A stretch of DNA of 64,000 bases from Lampris incognitus (GCF_029633865.1 NC_079224.1:23678895-23742894), one strand, 5' to 3'. Positions 26,901 to 63,791 are shown, counted from the stretch's first letter. The notes: a model not told the origin generated them from the letters alone. A program made the numbers and translations.

Positions 26901-27194
26901 GTTTTAGATCTTTTTTTCTGAGAAATCAGGAGCGTATATTTCCCTTGAAACATCTAATCACTCACGTTCAACAGGTTAATTGAAAAAAACTAACACTTGT
27001 AAAAGAAACCACAGCAAAATGATACAACTGTTCTGCAGGACGCTGATGACTTACATCCACAAATGTAAAAGCACTTTTAGGGAATGTGAATGGCAAAAAG
27101 ACAGGAGTTAGAAATGAGACTTACCATCTCATTCTCCATGTGCTGGTTGATCATTTTCAACTCCCTTGTCTTCATTATGTCAGAAGTGAACCAA
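71..27194 (-). CDS. atp13a3: ATP13A3-like P5B-type ATPase (polyamine/cation transporter), 3' end off window
   Basis: Predicted endosomal P5B ATPase; the family moves polyamines across membranes using an aspartyl-phosphate intermediate. Exons read on the minus strand, 5' to 3': 27125-27194 (ATG at 27175), 26448-26621, 25907-26059, 25702-25772, 23491-23574, 22667-22736, 22370-22504, 21950-22022, 21509-21640, 21086-21253, 19341-19498, 18773-18961, 18482-18543, 9666-9816, 9213-9335, 8746-8896, 8434-8554, 7625-7749, 7309-7475, 6570-6701, 5582-5661, 5374-5416, 3308-3417, 3068-3164, 71-143. All phases join, giving 964 codons. Hallmarks are present: TGES split over 21509/21253, the P5B M4 motif [16 protein letters not shown] split over 18773/18543, KGAPE, VTGD and [24 protein letters not shown] and [18 protein letters not shown] favour ATP13A3 over ATP13A2. 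The family is about 1200 aa, so roughly 250 C-terminal residues lie left of base 71. One intron uses a GC donor. ATP13A4/5 is the main alternative. Confidence 0.93.
371..707 (+). repeat. tRNA-SINE family A, 5'-truncated copy
   Basis: Body and tail of the same ~450-bp SINE seen at 15257, 32049, 35705, 39515 and 57529, lacking the tRNA-like head. It ends in an A-rich tail and is flanked by a perfect 16-bp duplication (GAAAATGTTTGTAGAA at 355-370 and 708-723), as expected for target-primed insertion with 5' truncation. Confidence 0.85.
1452..1719. mobile_element. MITE-like element with imperfect terminal inverted repeats
   Basis: A 28-bp segment at 1452-1479 (tctagatggtaactc...) recurs inverted at 1692-1719 with 25 of 28 matches. 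The interior has no coding capacity. The outer ends are diffuse, so the true termini could lie some tens of bases outside. The superfamily was not recognised. Confidence 0.55.
2634..2750 (+). mobile_element. hAT-type MITE, left half only
   Basis: Starts CAGGGGTGGGCAA, continues with a segment typical of a common teleost hAT-like palindromic MITE (tccagaaagggcc, gttccaaccaagcaa), then loses the pattern. The matching right terminus is absent, so this is a truncated copy. Confidence 0.5.
3418..5373. other. atp13a3 intron with a LINE 3' fragment
   Basis: Intron between exons 5374-5416 and 3308-3417. The left part (3418-4400) is AT-rich, without recognised content. The right part carries a plus-strand LINE fragment, given separately. 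Confidence 0.7.
4420..5286 (+). mobile_element. CR1/L2-group LINE (Rex1-like) 3' fragment
   Basis: Plus-strand reading gives reverse-transcriptase C-terminal sequence typical of fish non-LTR elements: [13 protein letters not shown], then an open stretch 4622-5086 with [21 protein letters not shown] and [14 protein letters not shown]. It ends in a gaataaagtattctgattctg-type tail. Stops and shifts before 4622 show it is dead. It is 5'-truncated. Confidence 0.75.
5374..5661 (-). CDS. atp13a3: atp13a3 hinge exons with GDGAND motif
   Basis: Exon 5582-5661 reads [24 protein letters not shown], and exon 5374-5416 reads [14 protein letters not shown], the Mg-binding P-domain motif. The junction creates VDY. 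The family usually has a histidine and glycine where this copy reads LALRA, a small local divergence. Confidence 0.9.
8125..8260 (+). repeat. LINE/SINE 3'-tail-like segment
   Basis: The stretch ending taaagccccttgaggcaaatttgtaatttgtgatattgggctatac...ttgacttgactt resembles the 3' end of a common teleost retroposon with a short simple-repeat tail. No coding remnant is visible. Confidence 0.45.
9855..12118 (-). mobile_element. L2-like LINE, degenerate, interrupted by a SINE
   Basis: Read on the minus strand, 12036-11794 gives an RT N-terminal region ([29 protein letters not shown]). 11669-11475 gives RT motifs ([20 protein letters not shown]). 10186 downward gives the C-terminal [15 protein letters not shown]...[12 protein letters not shown] typical of L2-type LINEs. 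The YADD box region near 10880 has decayed (stop codons where Y-A-D-D should be). A SINE splits the element at 10952-11373. The LTR element starts immediately right of it. Confidence 0.8.
10952..11373 (-). repeat. tRNA-SINE family B with internal (CA)n expansion
   Basis: Minus-orientation copy: tRNA-like head at the right (GGTTCAAGCCCCAGG box-B-like), body with tttgcatgttctccctgtgtctgc, tail tccatccat at the left. Flanking duplication GCATATA is at 10945-10951 and 11374-11380, so it inserted into the LINE. The internal slot at 11084-11153 has expanded to about 70 bp of CA repeat. Confidence 0.85.
12123..13484 (+). mobile_element. Putative 5' LTR of an LTR retrotransposon
   Basis: The right ~800 bp (12680-13484) is clearly homologous to 17545-18355 in the same orientation. 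It contains an AATAAA signal near 13238, ends ...CTACA, and is followed after 5 nt by a primer-binding site. The left boundary is proposed at TGATCT (12123), preceded by acagg, which resembles tcagg after the second LTR. The first ~550 bp lack a counterpart in the second copy, so the start is uncertain. Confidence 0.55.
13490..13506 (+). promoter_or_regulatory. Primer-binding site, elongator tRNA-Met type
   Basis: TGGTGCCCCGTGTGAGG, 5 nt after the LTR end, is exactly complementary to the 3' end of vertebrate elongator tRNA-Met (...CCTCACACGGGGCACCA). This fixes the orientation of the element as plus and the LTR 3' end at 13484. Its gag/pol is not recognisable downstream. Confidence 0.7.
13712..13824 (+). 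repeat. Hairpin-forming repeat, short copy
   Basis: Begins gtctgtgaatgttctcattcatccagg, then ccaaaggaattgaatc..., and closes with the inverse gattcaattcctttgg. Flanked by a 12-bp duplication AGCTTTACCAGT (13700-13711, 13825-13836). Same family as 23671-24004, with most of the hairpin deleted. Confidence 0.7.
13990..14459 (+). repeat. tRNA-derived SINE family D (tRNA-Leu/Ser-like head)
   Basis: Head contains a box A matching TGGCCGAGCGG and a box B GGTTCGTATCC, followed by a ~380-bp unrelated body and an A/T-rich end. Flanked by a 15-bp imperfect duplication (aaaatttatttatag at 13975-13989, aaaacttatttgtag at 14460-14474; 13 of 15), which implies an older insertion than the family A copies. 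It is not a functional tRNA: the anticodon arm is degenerate. Confidence 0.8.
14460..14925 (+). repeat. LINE 3'-end fragments in antisense, two kinds abutting
   Basis: 14470-14715 (gagcacatttaaaaacaacccacattgacc...) is repeated at 16835-17035 in the same orientation. 14745-14925 (ttctttcggcttgttccc...) is a second LINE-tail type and resumes at 16731 (cttcctgacacaaccc) after the hAT insertion. No open frame. Confidence 0.5.
15257..15704 (-). repeat. tRNA-SINE family A, full-length copy inside the hAT BED exon
   Basis: Minus-oriented copy of the family A SINE; box B GGTTCGAATCC and the head lie near 15650. The flanking duplication AAAAGAGGGGCTACTTCT (15239-15256, 15705-15722) is 18 bp and perfect, so the insertion is young relative to its hAT host. 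Confidence 0.9.
15756..16157 (-). repeat. tRNA-derived SINE family E
   Basis: Read on the minus strand, the head carries TGGTGTAGCGGTCTAAG (box A) and GGGGTTCACGCCCC (box B), followed by a ~300-bp body and a T/A-rich end. Flanking duplication TGGGTATGAAAAGTCT (15740-15755, 16158-16173) is 16 bp and perfect. It lies in the same hAT exon as the neighbouring family A SINE. Confidence 0.85.
17085..17525 (+). repeat. Dispersed repeat family C, copy 1
   Basis: A ~440-bp GC-rich block from ccaattttggtgcaatggttc to gcagtggatggagatgggctcagacc. An inverted second copy lies at 44930-45335, divergent but alignable along its length. No tRNA boxes or clear terminal repeats were found, and the class is unknown. 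It appears to interrupt the 5' side of the second LTR. Confidence 0.6.
17545..18355 (+). mobile_element. Second LTR (3' LTR, 5'-truncated)
   Basis: Homologous to 12680-13484, from cccttgttacttgag through AATAAA near 18056, to the end ...CACTTACA. It is followed by tcagg and ordinary sequence rather than a primer site, as expected for a 3' LTR. Its 5' part is missing next to the family C repeat. Confidence 0.65.
17899..17932 (+). repeat. (CA)n microsatellite inside the second LTR
   Basis: About 17 CA units. The first LTR has a shorter, partly interrupted CA run at 13037-13058 in the equivalent place, so the tract is ancestral to the LTR and has changed length. Confidence 0.8.
18482..18961 (-). 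CDS. atp13a3: atp13a3 phosphorylation-site exon pair (M4 helix and DKTGTLT)
   Basis: Exon 18773-18961 encodes the M4 segment with PPALPAAMT, typical of P5 ATPases, and ends at ...ICFDK. Exon 18482-18543 starts [12 protein letters not shown]. Together they form DKTGTLT, whose Asp is the phosphorylated residue. The 229-bp intron falls exactly between Lys and Thr of the motif. No frameshift or stop is seen, so the active site is intact. Confidence 0.92.
19499..21085. other. atp13a3 intron with an RTE-like LINE fragment
   Basis: Intron between exons 21086-21253 and 19341-19498. Outside the LINE fragment at 19925-20755 it is AT-rich and no element was recognised. Confidence 0.7.
19925..20755 (-). 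mobile_element. RTE-like LINE reverse-transcriptase 3' fragment
   Basis: Minus-strand reading gives [19 protein letters not shown], an RT palm motif MMFADY where MMFADD is usual, [19 protein letters not shown], and the C-terminal [20 protein letters not shown] followed by [14 protein letters not shown]. An in-frame stop before MMFAD and the D-to-Y change show it is dead. A shorter copy of the same 3' end lies at 38920-39170. Confidence 0.75.
21086..21253 (-). CDS. atp13a3: atp13a3 actuator-domain exon completing the TGES loop
   Basis: The preceding exon ends ...NESMLT plus one G, and this exon starts GAGAAAGTG, so the junction codes for TGES, the dephosphorylation loop of P-type ATPases. Reading through the donor instead gives a false TGAS. 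The exon continues through [20 protein letters not shown] and ends in phase with FSTEKGQ of the next exon. Confidence 0.9.
22737..23490. other. atp13a3 intron, no recognised content
   Basis: Non-coding, AT-rich. Contains a small cataCATAcatgtatgtatg palindrome near 23325. No repeat family recognised. Confidence 0.6.
23671..24004 (+). repeat. Hairpin-forming repeat with long inverted arms and 13-bp flanking duplication
   Basis: After a unique 5' lead (tctgaatgttctcattcatccagg), an arm from ccaaaggagttgaatc to ggctagacca (about 23696-23810) returns inverted at about 23900-24004, with a ~90-bp spacer. The flanks ATCATATATCATA at 23658-23670 and 24005-24017 are identical. Homologous short copies are at 13712 and, more distantly, 58885. 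No ORF; not a known DNA-transposon end. Confidence 0.8.
24021..25602 (+). mobile_element. Tc1-like DNA transposon, structurally complete
   Basis: Terminal inverted repeats of about 28 bp (tacactgctcaaaaaaataaa at 24021, inverted at 25575-25602) are flanked by TA dinucleotides. A TATAAAAG box lies near 24200. One intact ORF is present. It is inserted in the atp13a3 intron between exons 25702-25772 and 23491-23574, antisense to the gene, next to the hairpin repeat. The two repeats differ at one or two positions only, so the copy is young. Confidence 0.92.
24318..25343 (+). CDS. Tc1-like transposase (DD34E), intact 341 aa
   Basis: Cut-and-paste transposase that would bind the terminal repeats and integrate at TA. 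Residues 1-60 form a helix-turn-helix ([35 protein letters not shown]), followed by a second DNA-binding region with an RRGGGCRR basic patch. Catalytic residues are the Asp in VLFTDESRF, the Asp in LMHDNARPH, and the Glu in LNPIEHLWD. Thirty-four residues separate the last two, the DD34E signature. Length is normal for Tc1 (about 340 aa). No stop or frameshift was seen, so the protein could be active. The start ATG is the first in frame after the promoter-like region. Confidence 0.95.
   Translation: MRLYLQPTEVAQVVQLIQDGTSMRAVARRFDVSPSTVSRAWRRYQETGQYTRRRGGGCRRTTTLQQDRYLVLCARRNRRSTAGALQNDLQQATNVQVSAQTVRNRMHEDGMRARRPQLGPVLTAQHRAARLTFAREHLGWQIRHWRPVLFTDESRFTLNTCDRRERFWRRCGEHSAACNILQHDRFGGGSVMVWGGISLEGRTDLYVLARGTMTAIRYRDEILRPIVRPYAGAVGPGFLLMHDNARPHVARVCQQFLYVEGIDAMDWPARSSDLNPIEHLWDIMSRTIRQRDVAPQTVQELTDALIQVWEEIPQETIRRLIRSMPRRCRECIQARGGHTHY
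27125..27194 (-). CDS. atp13a3: atp13a3 start-codon exon
   Basis: Exon bounded by an acceptor (tag) at 27195 and a donor (gtaagt) at 27124. The ATG at 27175-27173 opens a 17-codon segment, [17 protein letters not shown], which resembles the family N-terminus and reads in phase into the next exon ([12 protein letters not shown]). The 19 bases before the ATG are 5'UTR, so at least one upstream non-coding exon should exist, probably in 28.7-29.2 kb. Confidence 0.85.
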
Positions 27195-29904
27195 CTACAA
27201 AAGAGACGACAGAAAACTGAGTTAGCATACAAAGCAGTCACACATACAACTTAAATGACTTATATGACTTAAATAAAGCTAACTTTATTTGTTGACTCAT
27301 CCTTATCACACAAGGGAATGCTGCCACTGGGTCAATGGAAAATGTCTTTATGCATGCTCAATTGGTCAATAAAAATGCTACAACTTTTCATCTCAGTCAA
27401 GAACAATAAAAAATGTAGACATTGACTTATAAAAGTCAAGAGCAAGGCAGGCTATAGTGCATTTAAGTTACTAATTAATATTTGTTTGATAATAGCATAA
27501 CATATTTGTATAACGTTAAACCACACAAACAGCCACGCAATTAAGAGCAGCCTAAATTAGACTATGTGACATCTACTGGGCTCTGTGCGCATACAAGTGG
27601 AAAATCCTTGGTTACAAGGTAAACAAATAATTGGCCGCCTATGAAACTAACTAGCAAACTAGCAACCCGCCTGGCCAAGACAGCCTTACATCCTCTGTAA
27701 ATAAATGGGAAAACAACAAAGGGAAAGAGAAAGTGTGAAAGAAATCAAGAGAAACGTTAGAAATTGTGTGACACATCACTAATGGGCTGCCTGACGTCCA
27801 CCACAAATTCCCATAACAATAACTTTGTGCTCTCAGCCTGACTCCATTGCTTGAGAAACCGGTGACCTTCACTTAAATGTCATCATTCTTGCTCTTGTTG
27901 ACCCACATTTCCCCCGTCACCTCAGCAGAGACGGAAAATGTAAAAGCACTTCGGATTACGCCAAGTATGAGCACGGTTCATGTTGAACTATTTTACTGGG
28001 GGGGAAAATGGAGTGTGGATCCTTGAAACTAGCATCTCACTGAAAATTAAGTTTTATGCATGCTCTAAAATTGCCTTTTTCAAAATTAATCCCCCCCCCA
28101 TGTTGATTATTTGGTATTTGGAAATAATGTAATGGAGAATTATAAGGCCAATTTTTAATCGTTACCAAAGTACAACTAGGATGGTTACAGTTGCTTTCCA
28201 CCTCCCCACTTGGCTTTGGTATTTCTAATGTGTTGAGAACAAGCACTGGTGACATCTGTCTGATCTTTTAAACTATCTGAGTTAAAACAAAACCTCACCT
28301 CAAACAACTGTATGAAAACCTATGGCAATCAGCGTAATACGTCTTTGATGAACTTAACGTGGGGTCGTATAAAATTATGATGCAAGATAACCTTTGGACC
28401 TGCAGGCTAGAACCAAATCCAACATTCAGTAAGACCCAGCATAAAAACACGAGCTACAAATGCTATGAATTCGAGCCGCGTCTGTAATCACCAAGGCAAT
28501 TTTTAGACAAAACTGAAACACATACATCTTTATGTATTGTCCCAACGGCAAGATCTTAGTAAATTGTAAAACCCTGTCAATAACATTAAAAAAACCTAAC
28601 CTAAAATGATTTTTAAGAAAAAAATCAATTCCTTGTTGCTAAGTAAACTGAACAACACTGACCAGCATGAAGTGTAAGTGAACAGCGGAAAATAACGACT
28701 GAATCCCCGAATACCTTCACGACTTCATCTCAGCACCGAATCCTCAACTTGACAATAACGGCCCCTTATATTTAACACTGGGCCGAAAATAAAACAACTT
28801 TCAAAGCTTTGCTTTTCACAAGAAATCATTACAACGATTATAAATACAAGAAAAGAGATGCATCACGTTTTGTCAACCGGGTTCATTCTTCCAAGTGCGG
28901 TCGATCACCTGCCCACCGGATTTCCACAAACACCAGTGTGAATAAAAGTACAGAACAGGGAGAAAAAGAAAAGGAAAAAAACAGATGAATAAACAACTTA
29001 GCAATACCCCGTTCCCTCAACTCACAAAACAGTGCATACTTGTGGTATTTAAACGGTTTTAAAGTGGATATCTTCTGTTTATGTCCGGACGCCTCCCTCA
29101 CACGCGAGACGGAGCGTGTTCACCAAAACCATGCGCGCCGTCGTGTCATTAGCGTTGCACGCTGGTGCTCTGACCGTTCCAGGGTGCCCCGCGATCACCT
29201 CCACTGACCAGGAAGTGGGGAAAACAGGATGTGAGGTCACCAGGGACGATGCATGACGGACTTTCTCAGTTTTTCTTGAGTACGAGCGGCGCGCTGTCGA
29301 CTTTCCACCCACAACATAATGTGGGGGCCGTATGAGCCCATGCGTCGCATGAACGCGCACGCAAAATAGCAATTTGATTTTTTTAACCATTTTAGGTTAG
29401 GGTTTTTTGTTATTGAAAAAAGTTTTACCCAAACGAATGTTTTACCGTACGCAAGTGTGGGAAAGTACGCCCTGCACGAGGTTATATACATGGCTTTATC
29501 AAAAGCAGGCGTTTGGAAACTTAAAAAAAACGTGTATTTTCATGATGCTCCTTTATTCGGGAAAACATTCTTTTGGGGATACAAAATTGAACAAAGCCGT
29601 GCGGGGGACCGACGGAGGTGAGCCATTAGCAATTTTTGGGTCGTCTTAGAATATCTGCAAAAAGAGACCGACTTCTGCGTTTCGACACCATGATGATTAA
29701 ACAGTTACCTCCGTCAAGGACAATTAGGAACAGCACACATTTCTAACCAGCGTGGCGGTAAAGAGTAATGATTTGGACGTTGCTCTTCTAGTTCAATTAC
29801 CTCAGAACTTGAGTCAGACACAAAAGATCGTGATTTGTGGATGGAATGACCCCTTGGATCTCTTCACACAAAAAAATTACAAGATAACTTGACCAAAAGA
29901 AAAT
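27195..29904. promoter_or_regulatory. atp13a3 upstream region / intergenic interval
   Basis: Between the atp13a3 start-codon exon and the 3' end of the nucleolin-like gene. CpGs concentrate at about 28.9-29.4 kb (gagacggagcgtg, gcgcgccgtcg, gagcggcgcgctg), with an NRF1-like tgaacgcgcacgc near 29350, suggesting the atp13a3 promoter there. On the minus strand, possible 5'-exon donors occur near 28715 (gtattc) and 29040 (gtatgc), but neither can be proved by eye. No coding region was found. Confidence 0.5.
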
Positions 29905-29917
29905 TATTTGATGTAAC

Positions 29918-29923
29918 TTTATT
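29918..29923 (-). terminator. Polyadenylation signal of the nucleolin-like gene
   Basis: AATAAA on the minus strand, about 320 nt downstream of the stop codon at 30243. A single consensus signal in a plausible position. Confidence 0.7.
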
Positions 29924-30242
29924 GAAGACATTACAGAATTATTAACAAGATAATCCTAAGTCATCTTAACAGAATTATAAAACTAAAAAAAAAAATTACA
30001 CAAGCACTAAAATTGAAAGTTGCCACGTTAAAATCCATTCAGAGGTCATTTACACGTCTTTGCAATAATGTAGTAGAATAAACGGATAAACACCAAATAT
30101 GAGAGACAAGCAATCTGCTTTTCACCAACTGGAGCAAGCTGGAAAAGCCATTTGACAGGCTTTTGGATATGTTACAAAAACGTCTTTACGTTCCATTCAA
30201 GTCAAGTTATCCTTTAACTTCTTGTTTTGCATCAGCCTGAGA

Positions 30243-50792
<20,550 letters not shown>

Positions 50793-51504
50793 GTTTTTGT
50801 TCTAACAGCCACAGTTTAAGATGAGAAGTATCATCGACCAACACTGCAAACACATGTAGTTATTGTTCACACGTTCATGTACGTCTTAAACTGCGCACTG
50901 CGCATGCGGAACAGGCGGTACGGATGCCGAAAGTGTCCACCGTCAAAAAACAGTAAATTACTTTCGGATCGAGCTGTGACCAAGTGTGTAGTAAATACAA
51001 TCGGCTACGCTTATGTGGCGCGAATATGAAGTTTATAGGTAGTATTCACAGAACTACGTTCACGGATAATCCTAGCTTTTATCGGGAATATACTCTTCAC
51101 GTGAAATATGCCCACAAATTTTCAGTTTAACTTTTAATTAACTGCCACACGGTAACAACTGCTCACCGACTCGGTATCAGAAAAAAAATGAATATAGGTA
51201 CTCGTTCTGATTCTTGCCGGGAGAGAAAGCGTTGCTATTTTACAGTTTGACGATATAGCAGAACGTTGTGTGTAAATGGTGATTCCAGCAGAGGAATAAC
51301 TGATAAACTCTTGACTGAAACAGATCGGACTGGACAAGTTGTGCAAGGTCGAGGTCCGAAGGGCAAGGGCTGTTTGAACACCTCAGCTGACTCCGAGCCC
51401 AGGCAGGGAGGTTGATGGTCAGATGCGGCCACGTTGCGAACCAGACCATTTGACAGCGGAGGATCTGGAACCGATTTCACTGACGCGTGAGGTAACATCT
51501 CAGG
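50793..51504. promoter_or_regulatory. Bidirectional promoter interval between nucleolin-like gene and gk5
   Basis: 712 bp separate the two divergent start codons. The left part holds CpGs and a GCGCATGCGG NRF1-like core; no TATA box is obvious. The distance is compatible with a shared promoter driving both genes. The 5'UTR limits cannot be set from sequence alone. Confidence 0.6.
50899..50909. promoter_or_regulatory. NRF1-like site
   Basis: TGCGCATGCGG matches the near-palindromic NRF1 consensus core (GCGCATGCGC) except at the last position. It lies about 110 bp upstream of the nucleolin-like ATG, a typical location for such sites in housekeeping promoters. Confidence 0.5.
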
Positions 51505-59965
<8,461 letters not shown>

Positions 59966-60274
59966 GTACTGTTGTCTTCATTCAAGGCCACACATCCTTT
60001 TATAGCTGACATAGAAATAGGGTAATTCCTGGTAGAATATGTGGTGGAATTTTCCTCTTTAGGCTTAAAGGTAATATGACACAGTGTCCCTGGGAACTCT
60101 GCTCTAGTCCTAACCTGGGAGCGGTGGGTCAAGGCCTGTCTCTGAGCAGTTCATATTGCTCTGTCTACTAGTGTTGACTGGGCAAGGCACTGCGCTAGAT
60201 AAGATGAACTATCTCCTAAGGTTGCAGAGGATGTGACGCTGTGTTCCGGATGGTCATTAATCTCTTTCACAAAT

Positions 60275-60294
60275 TGGCGTCACGAACAGGATTC
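60275..60294 (+). promoter_or_regulatory. Retroviral primer-binding site, tRNA-Ser type
   Basis: TGGCGTCACGAACAGGAT plus two more matching bases is complementary to the 3' end of a tRNA-Ser (CGA-type acceptor, ...GTTCGTGACGCCA as I know it). It lies 3 nt after a CA dinucleotide that would end the LTR. Confidence 0.6.
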
Positions 60295-60957
60295 CAAGTC
60301 TGCGTTTGATGGAATCTAAAAGATTGTTTATTTTATGCAATTTGGCTGTGAGCATCTAAGGCTTGGATAAAGTCAGGGTTTGGTGTCTGGGGACAGCATC
60401 CTGGCTGAGCTCCCTGAGAGCCTTGGCAGGGACGAATTTGCCATACAAGCCTCTCAGTGGATGCTCCAATCAAAATGGATAAGTTTAAAAAATTATCAGA
60501 AAAGAAGGGGATATTGTTTAACGCAATGTGTTTTAATCTTATACAGTGTTTGTATAAGTAAATGTGTTAGGTTTGGTACTGGGGTCAGTGGTTGGTAAAT
60601 GGAGAAAAAAGAGAAAACAGACTGGTGTGTTTTCTGAAACCCCACAGCGCCACTAAGGGTGGTTTTTCCGGGGCAGCGTCATGGTTGCACCCAACACAGA
60701 GAAGACCCACAGTGAGGTTAAACCCGTGGGAAGACGTAAGATGAAAGAGGTTTATTTTCGGTAATTCAAGACCAGTAGTCAGTCTGGGTCCGTCGGGGGA
60801 AAAAAGAGGTTCTGTTATGCTTATGGCTGTAGAGACCTAGGTGCCGAGTTATAGATTGTGTACACAAGGTGAAATAATTTGAGTTTTTGCTTTGAGTTTT
60901 TGCTTATTAGATCTCAAATCACCACCACTGAAAGGAAAAAAAGGAAATAAGAGTTTG

Positions 60958-61352
60958 GGCGGCACAGTGGCCCAATGGTTAGTGCTGTCGCCTCGCAGCA
61001 AGAAGGTCCTGGGTTCGAATCCCGGGGTTGTCCAACCCTGGAGGGTCATCCCAGGTCAACCTCTGAGTGGAGTTTGCATGTTCCCCCCATGTCTGCGGTG
61101 GGTTTTCTCTGGTTTTCCCCGGTTTCCCCCACCATCAAAAAAAAAAAAAAAGACATGCATGTTAGGGTTAATACTCCTGTCTGTGCCCTTGACCGAGGCA
61201 TGGCAAGACGAACTGGAGTTGGTCCCCGGGCACTGCATGGCAGCTGCCCACTGCTGCTAGCTACACAGCTAGGATGGGTTAAATGCAGAGAGGAATTTCC
61301 CCCACAGGGGTCAATGAAGTATCTCAAAATAAAATCAGATAAAGAAAAAAAG
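60958..61352 (+). repeat. Chimeric tRNA-SINE: family B head with a different body
   Basis: 60958-61090 is the family B head (ggcggcacagtggcccaatgg, GGTTCGAATCCCGG box B). After an A-run at 61137, the body changes to a different one (ctcctgtctgtgcccttgaccgaggc...gctagctacacagctaggatggg...aatgaagtatctc). No copy of that body occurs elsewhere in the window. Confidence 0.65.
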
Positions 61353-62472
61353 GAGACTTGTGATGATTCTGCCGCAACGTTTGTTGATGTGCATGTGTTT
61401 GTTTTGCTGTGCATGCTGTAAAATGGGCCCTTGCAGTGTTGTTGTTGTATGAGGCAGTGTTGTATGATGCTTTAGTGTACATGTAAATATGGGTAACAAT
61501 CTGTCAGCTAATCAGTCTACAGCAGAGGCTAAAAATGAATTGGTAGTTAATTCACCGGTGTAAAGGTCAAAAGTAAAGATGCAGAAAATTATAGAAGTAA
61601 AAATGTAAAGCAAGAAGATCAATCTGCCACTAAGAAGCAAACGGAGACACAATCGCAGAGTCACAATGTCCTTGGTCTCATATCACAATATAGAGTAATG
61701 TTTTCTCCACACATGCCTGCAGGGATTGTGGGTAGGTAGACTGATGTGTTTCCTTTTACTTCGCTTATATGCAAATGGACAAAGACTGACTGGCGGTGTG
61801 AGGGGTTGTTTGATGAGAGTACACTGCAAATAGCTAAACTGAATATAAATCCAGCAAAATGGGAATCCAGTCCGGAATTTCCCATACATGGCGGCGTGTA
61901 TGAAAGTGTGGTCAGCTGTGGCTTATTAGCGGGAGGATGAAGAACGCTGTAAGTGGGGGTCTGATGAGTTCAGAGATGTTATAGAACAATATGCTTAGCA
62001 TGTTGCTGCATGTCATATGCCCTTGCTGGAAGGCGTAATTACACCCAGAGCAGAATAAATAGTGAAAATTATATTGAGGCATGTGCTAAGGCAATGGTGT
62101 ATGGATGAGCAAAGCGTAAGGGCGAGACGCCTTCCCCCCGAGCACTACTGGTTATGTTAACCGACGTTGGCCTTCAACTTCCAGAGCGATTAGTAAGCAA
62201 ACATGCTCTTTCAATTTATTCAAAGCTGTGTAGTAACAACAAGACAGACAAGACCGGTTCAGTGAGGAAACGGAGGGGGACGTCCTTTTGCATACTGCAG
62301 GGGGGGTGAAGGGACATCCAAAGAGGAGGGGCCTGAGAATGAGCTGGGGGCCTCTGCAGAGCAGGGAAAGATAAAAATAGCAGGTCAGAAAAAGAAAAAC
62401 ATCCCTCCTTCCTCTCCTACTCACACTAGGTCTGCGACACAAGCAGGAGGAAACTATCAAGCCCCTAAAATC

Positions 62473-62784
62473 ATGATGAGTGACATACCTGCTTGCAAAC
62501 CTTGGACTCCATCTGAAATTATGGATATGACTAGAAAGGCTACTAATCCAATTAGTCGCCCAGATGAATACTTGATTTGGCTTACACAGGTGTGTACTGT
62601 ATACAACTGTCTGGTGCCTCATGTAAAGCAATTGATAACATTCACATATGGAGCTGAGTGGGTTCTGTGCAAGGACGAATTTACTTGCCCTGATCCTACC
62701 AAAGGTGGCCCATGGTTTACACTCAAAACCCTATCTGAACGGTTAGACAGTGATGCAAAAGGTGCAGTCAACAAGTATGCATGA
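62473..62784 (+). pseudogene. Endogenous retroviral gag (capsid-region) fragment
   Basis: A 104-codon open stretch beginning at an ATG. It contains segments resembling retroviral capsid (a KPWTPSEIMDM start, then a PDEYLIWLTQV helix-like part). It is truncated at 62784 by a stop just before a family B SINE fragment (62800-62923). Described as a broken gene; no function is expected. Confidence 0.65.
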
Positions 62785-62799
62785 AGCCGGAATGATTTC

Positions 62800-62923
62800 C
62801 ATCCATTATCCAAACCGCTTATCCTGCTGTCAGGGTCACGGGATGCTGGAGGCTATCCCAGCAGTCATTGGGTGGCAGGCAGGGAGACACCCTGGACAGG
62901 CCGTCAGGTCATCACAAGTTATT
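62800..62923 (-). repeat. tRNA-SINE family B, 3' fragment inside gag
   Basis: tccatccattatccaaaccgcttatcctgc and the adjoining body, head absent. It separates the gag-like and downstream retroviral segments. Confidence 0.75.
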
Positions 62924-63524
62924 CAATGTGTACAGGGAGGTAAAAAAAAAATCCTTGCCTGAGTTTATTCCATGATTCATCATGGTGTGGGACAGTAATG
63001 CAGGAACGAAAAAAGAGAGAATAATGAGCTATTTGCTATTAGAATTTTCCTATATAATTTAAGATATCATATTGCCACAGCTTACAAACTGTCAATTGCT
63101 GATTGGCAGACTAAGAATTGGAAAACGGCTATAAATAAAATAACAACGTTGCACGGAAATCAGGTTTTCGCAACAAACAGTTCGTTTGCAGGACCTAAGC
63201 AAATGATACAACATGTAAACAATGACACTAAGCCTCAAAGAGGGAGTGGACAGTACCCCCAACAAAAACAGAAATAGAGAAGAGGAAACTGTCACAATTG
63301 TGGCAAACCAGGCCTTTGGGTGAGAGAGTTTAGGGCCCCACAGGGTCCTGGTAGATTTTACAACCCAAATCATGTTTACACTACAGGTGACTGCAGGCCT
63401 CGACAGCCCCACAAACAGATTATAATCAAGCTTAGGGGGCAATGGAGGGAAAGGATCAGAACAACTACATGACATACAAGCAGCAACAATTCGGCTTTCT
63501 ACTTGTCCCACTGAGGATCCAACT

Positions 63525-63791
63525 ATGCCGGTTGGGTTTAATGGTACTACTGTAGATATTTTGGTAGATACTGGCGCTACTCTGCCGGCTGTAAAAGCTG
63601 CTGAGCAAGTATGTACACCAACATCTAATTTTGTTATTATGGTAGGAGTTGCAGGCATTCCTATTGTAGAGGCAGTGTCAAAGAAATCTAAGGTAACAGT
63701 TGAAGGTTTGAATGTGCAACATTCTTTTCTCATTTCTGAGAAAAGCACAATCAATTTAAGGGGGAGAGATTTTTTTTCCACAGTTCAATGC
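63525..63791 (+). pseudogene. Endogenous retroviral protease-like fragment
   Basis: An 89-codon frame with a VDILVDTGAT segment, the aspartic-protease active-site box of retropepsins, and a later LISEKSTINLRGRDF segment. It is separated from the gag-like part by stops and a degenerate zinc knuckle. Short and isolated, hence called a remnant. Confidence 0.7.

Larger units (their letters stand above)
60000..63791 (+). mobile_element. Endogenous retrovirus remnant (LTR end, primer site, gag, protease)
   Basis: An LTR-like 3' end (…ctctttcaca) precedes a tRNA-type primer site at 60275. The gag-like part is open at 62473-62784, then broken by a SINE fragment. A zinc-knuckle-like region near 63290 has lost its His and last Cys. 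The protease-like part carries an aspartic-protease DTGA box (near 63569) and is open 63525-63791. The leader is unusually long and carries a chimeric SINE. The left LTR boundary is not resolved, and pol and env are beyond the window. Clearly defective; genus not assigned. Confidence 0.75.

Noticed and set aside
63092-63781. 229-codon minus-strand ORF, the longest uninterrupted after the transposase
   Set aside because: Lies antisense to the retroviral protease region; composition and lack of motifs indicate a chance antisense frame.
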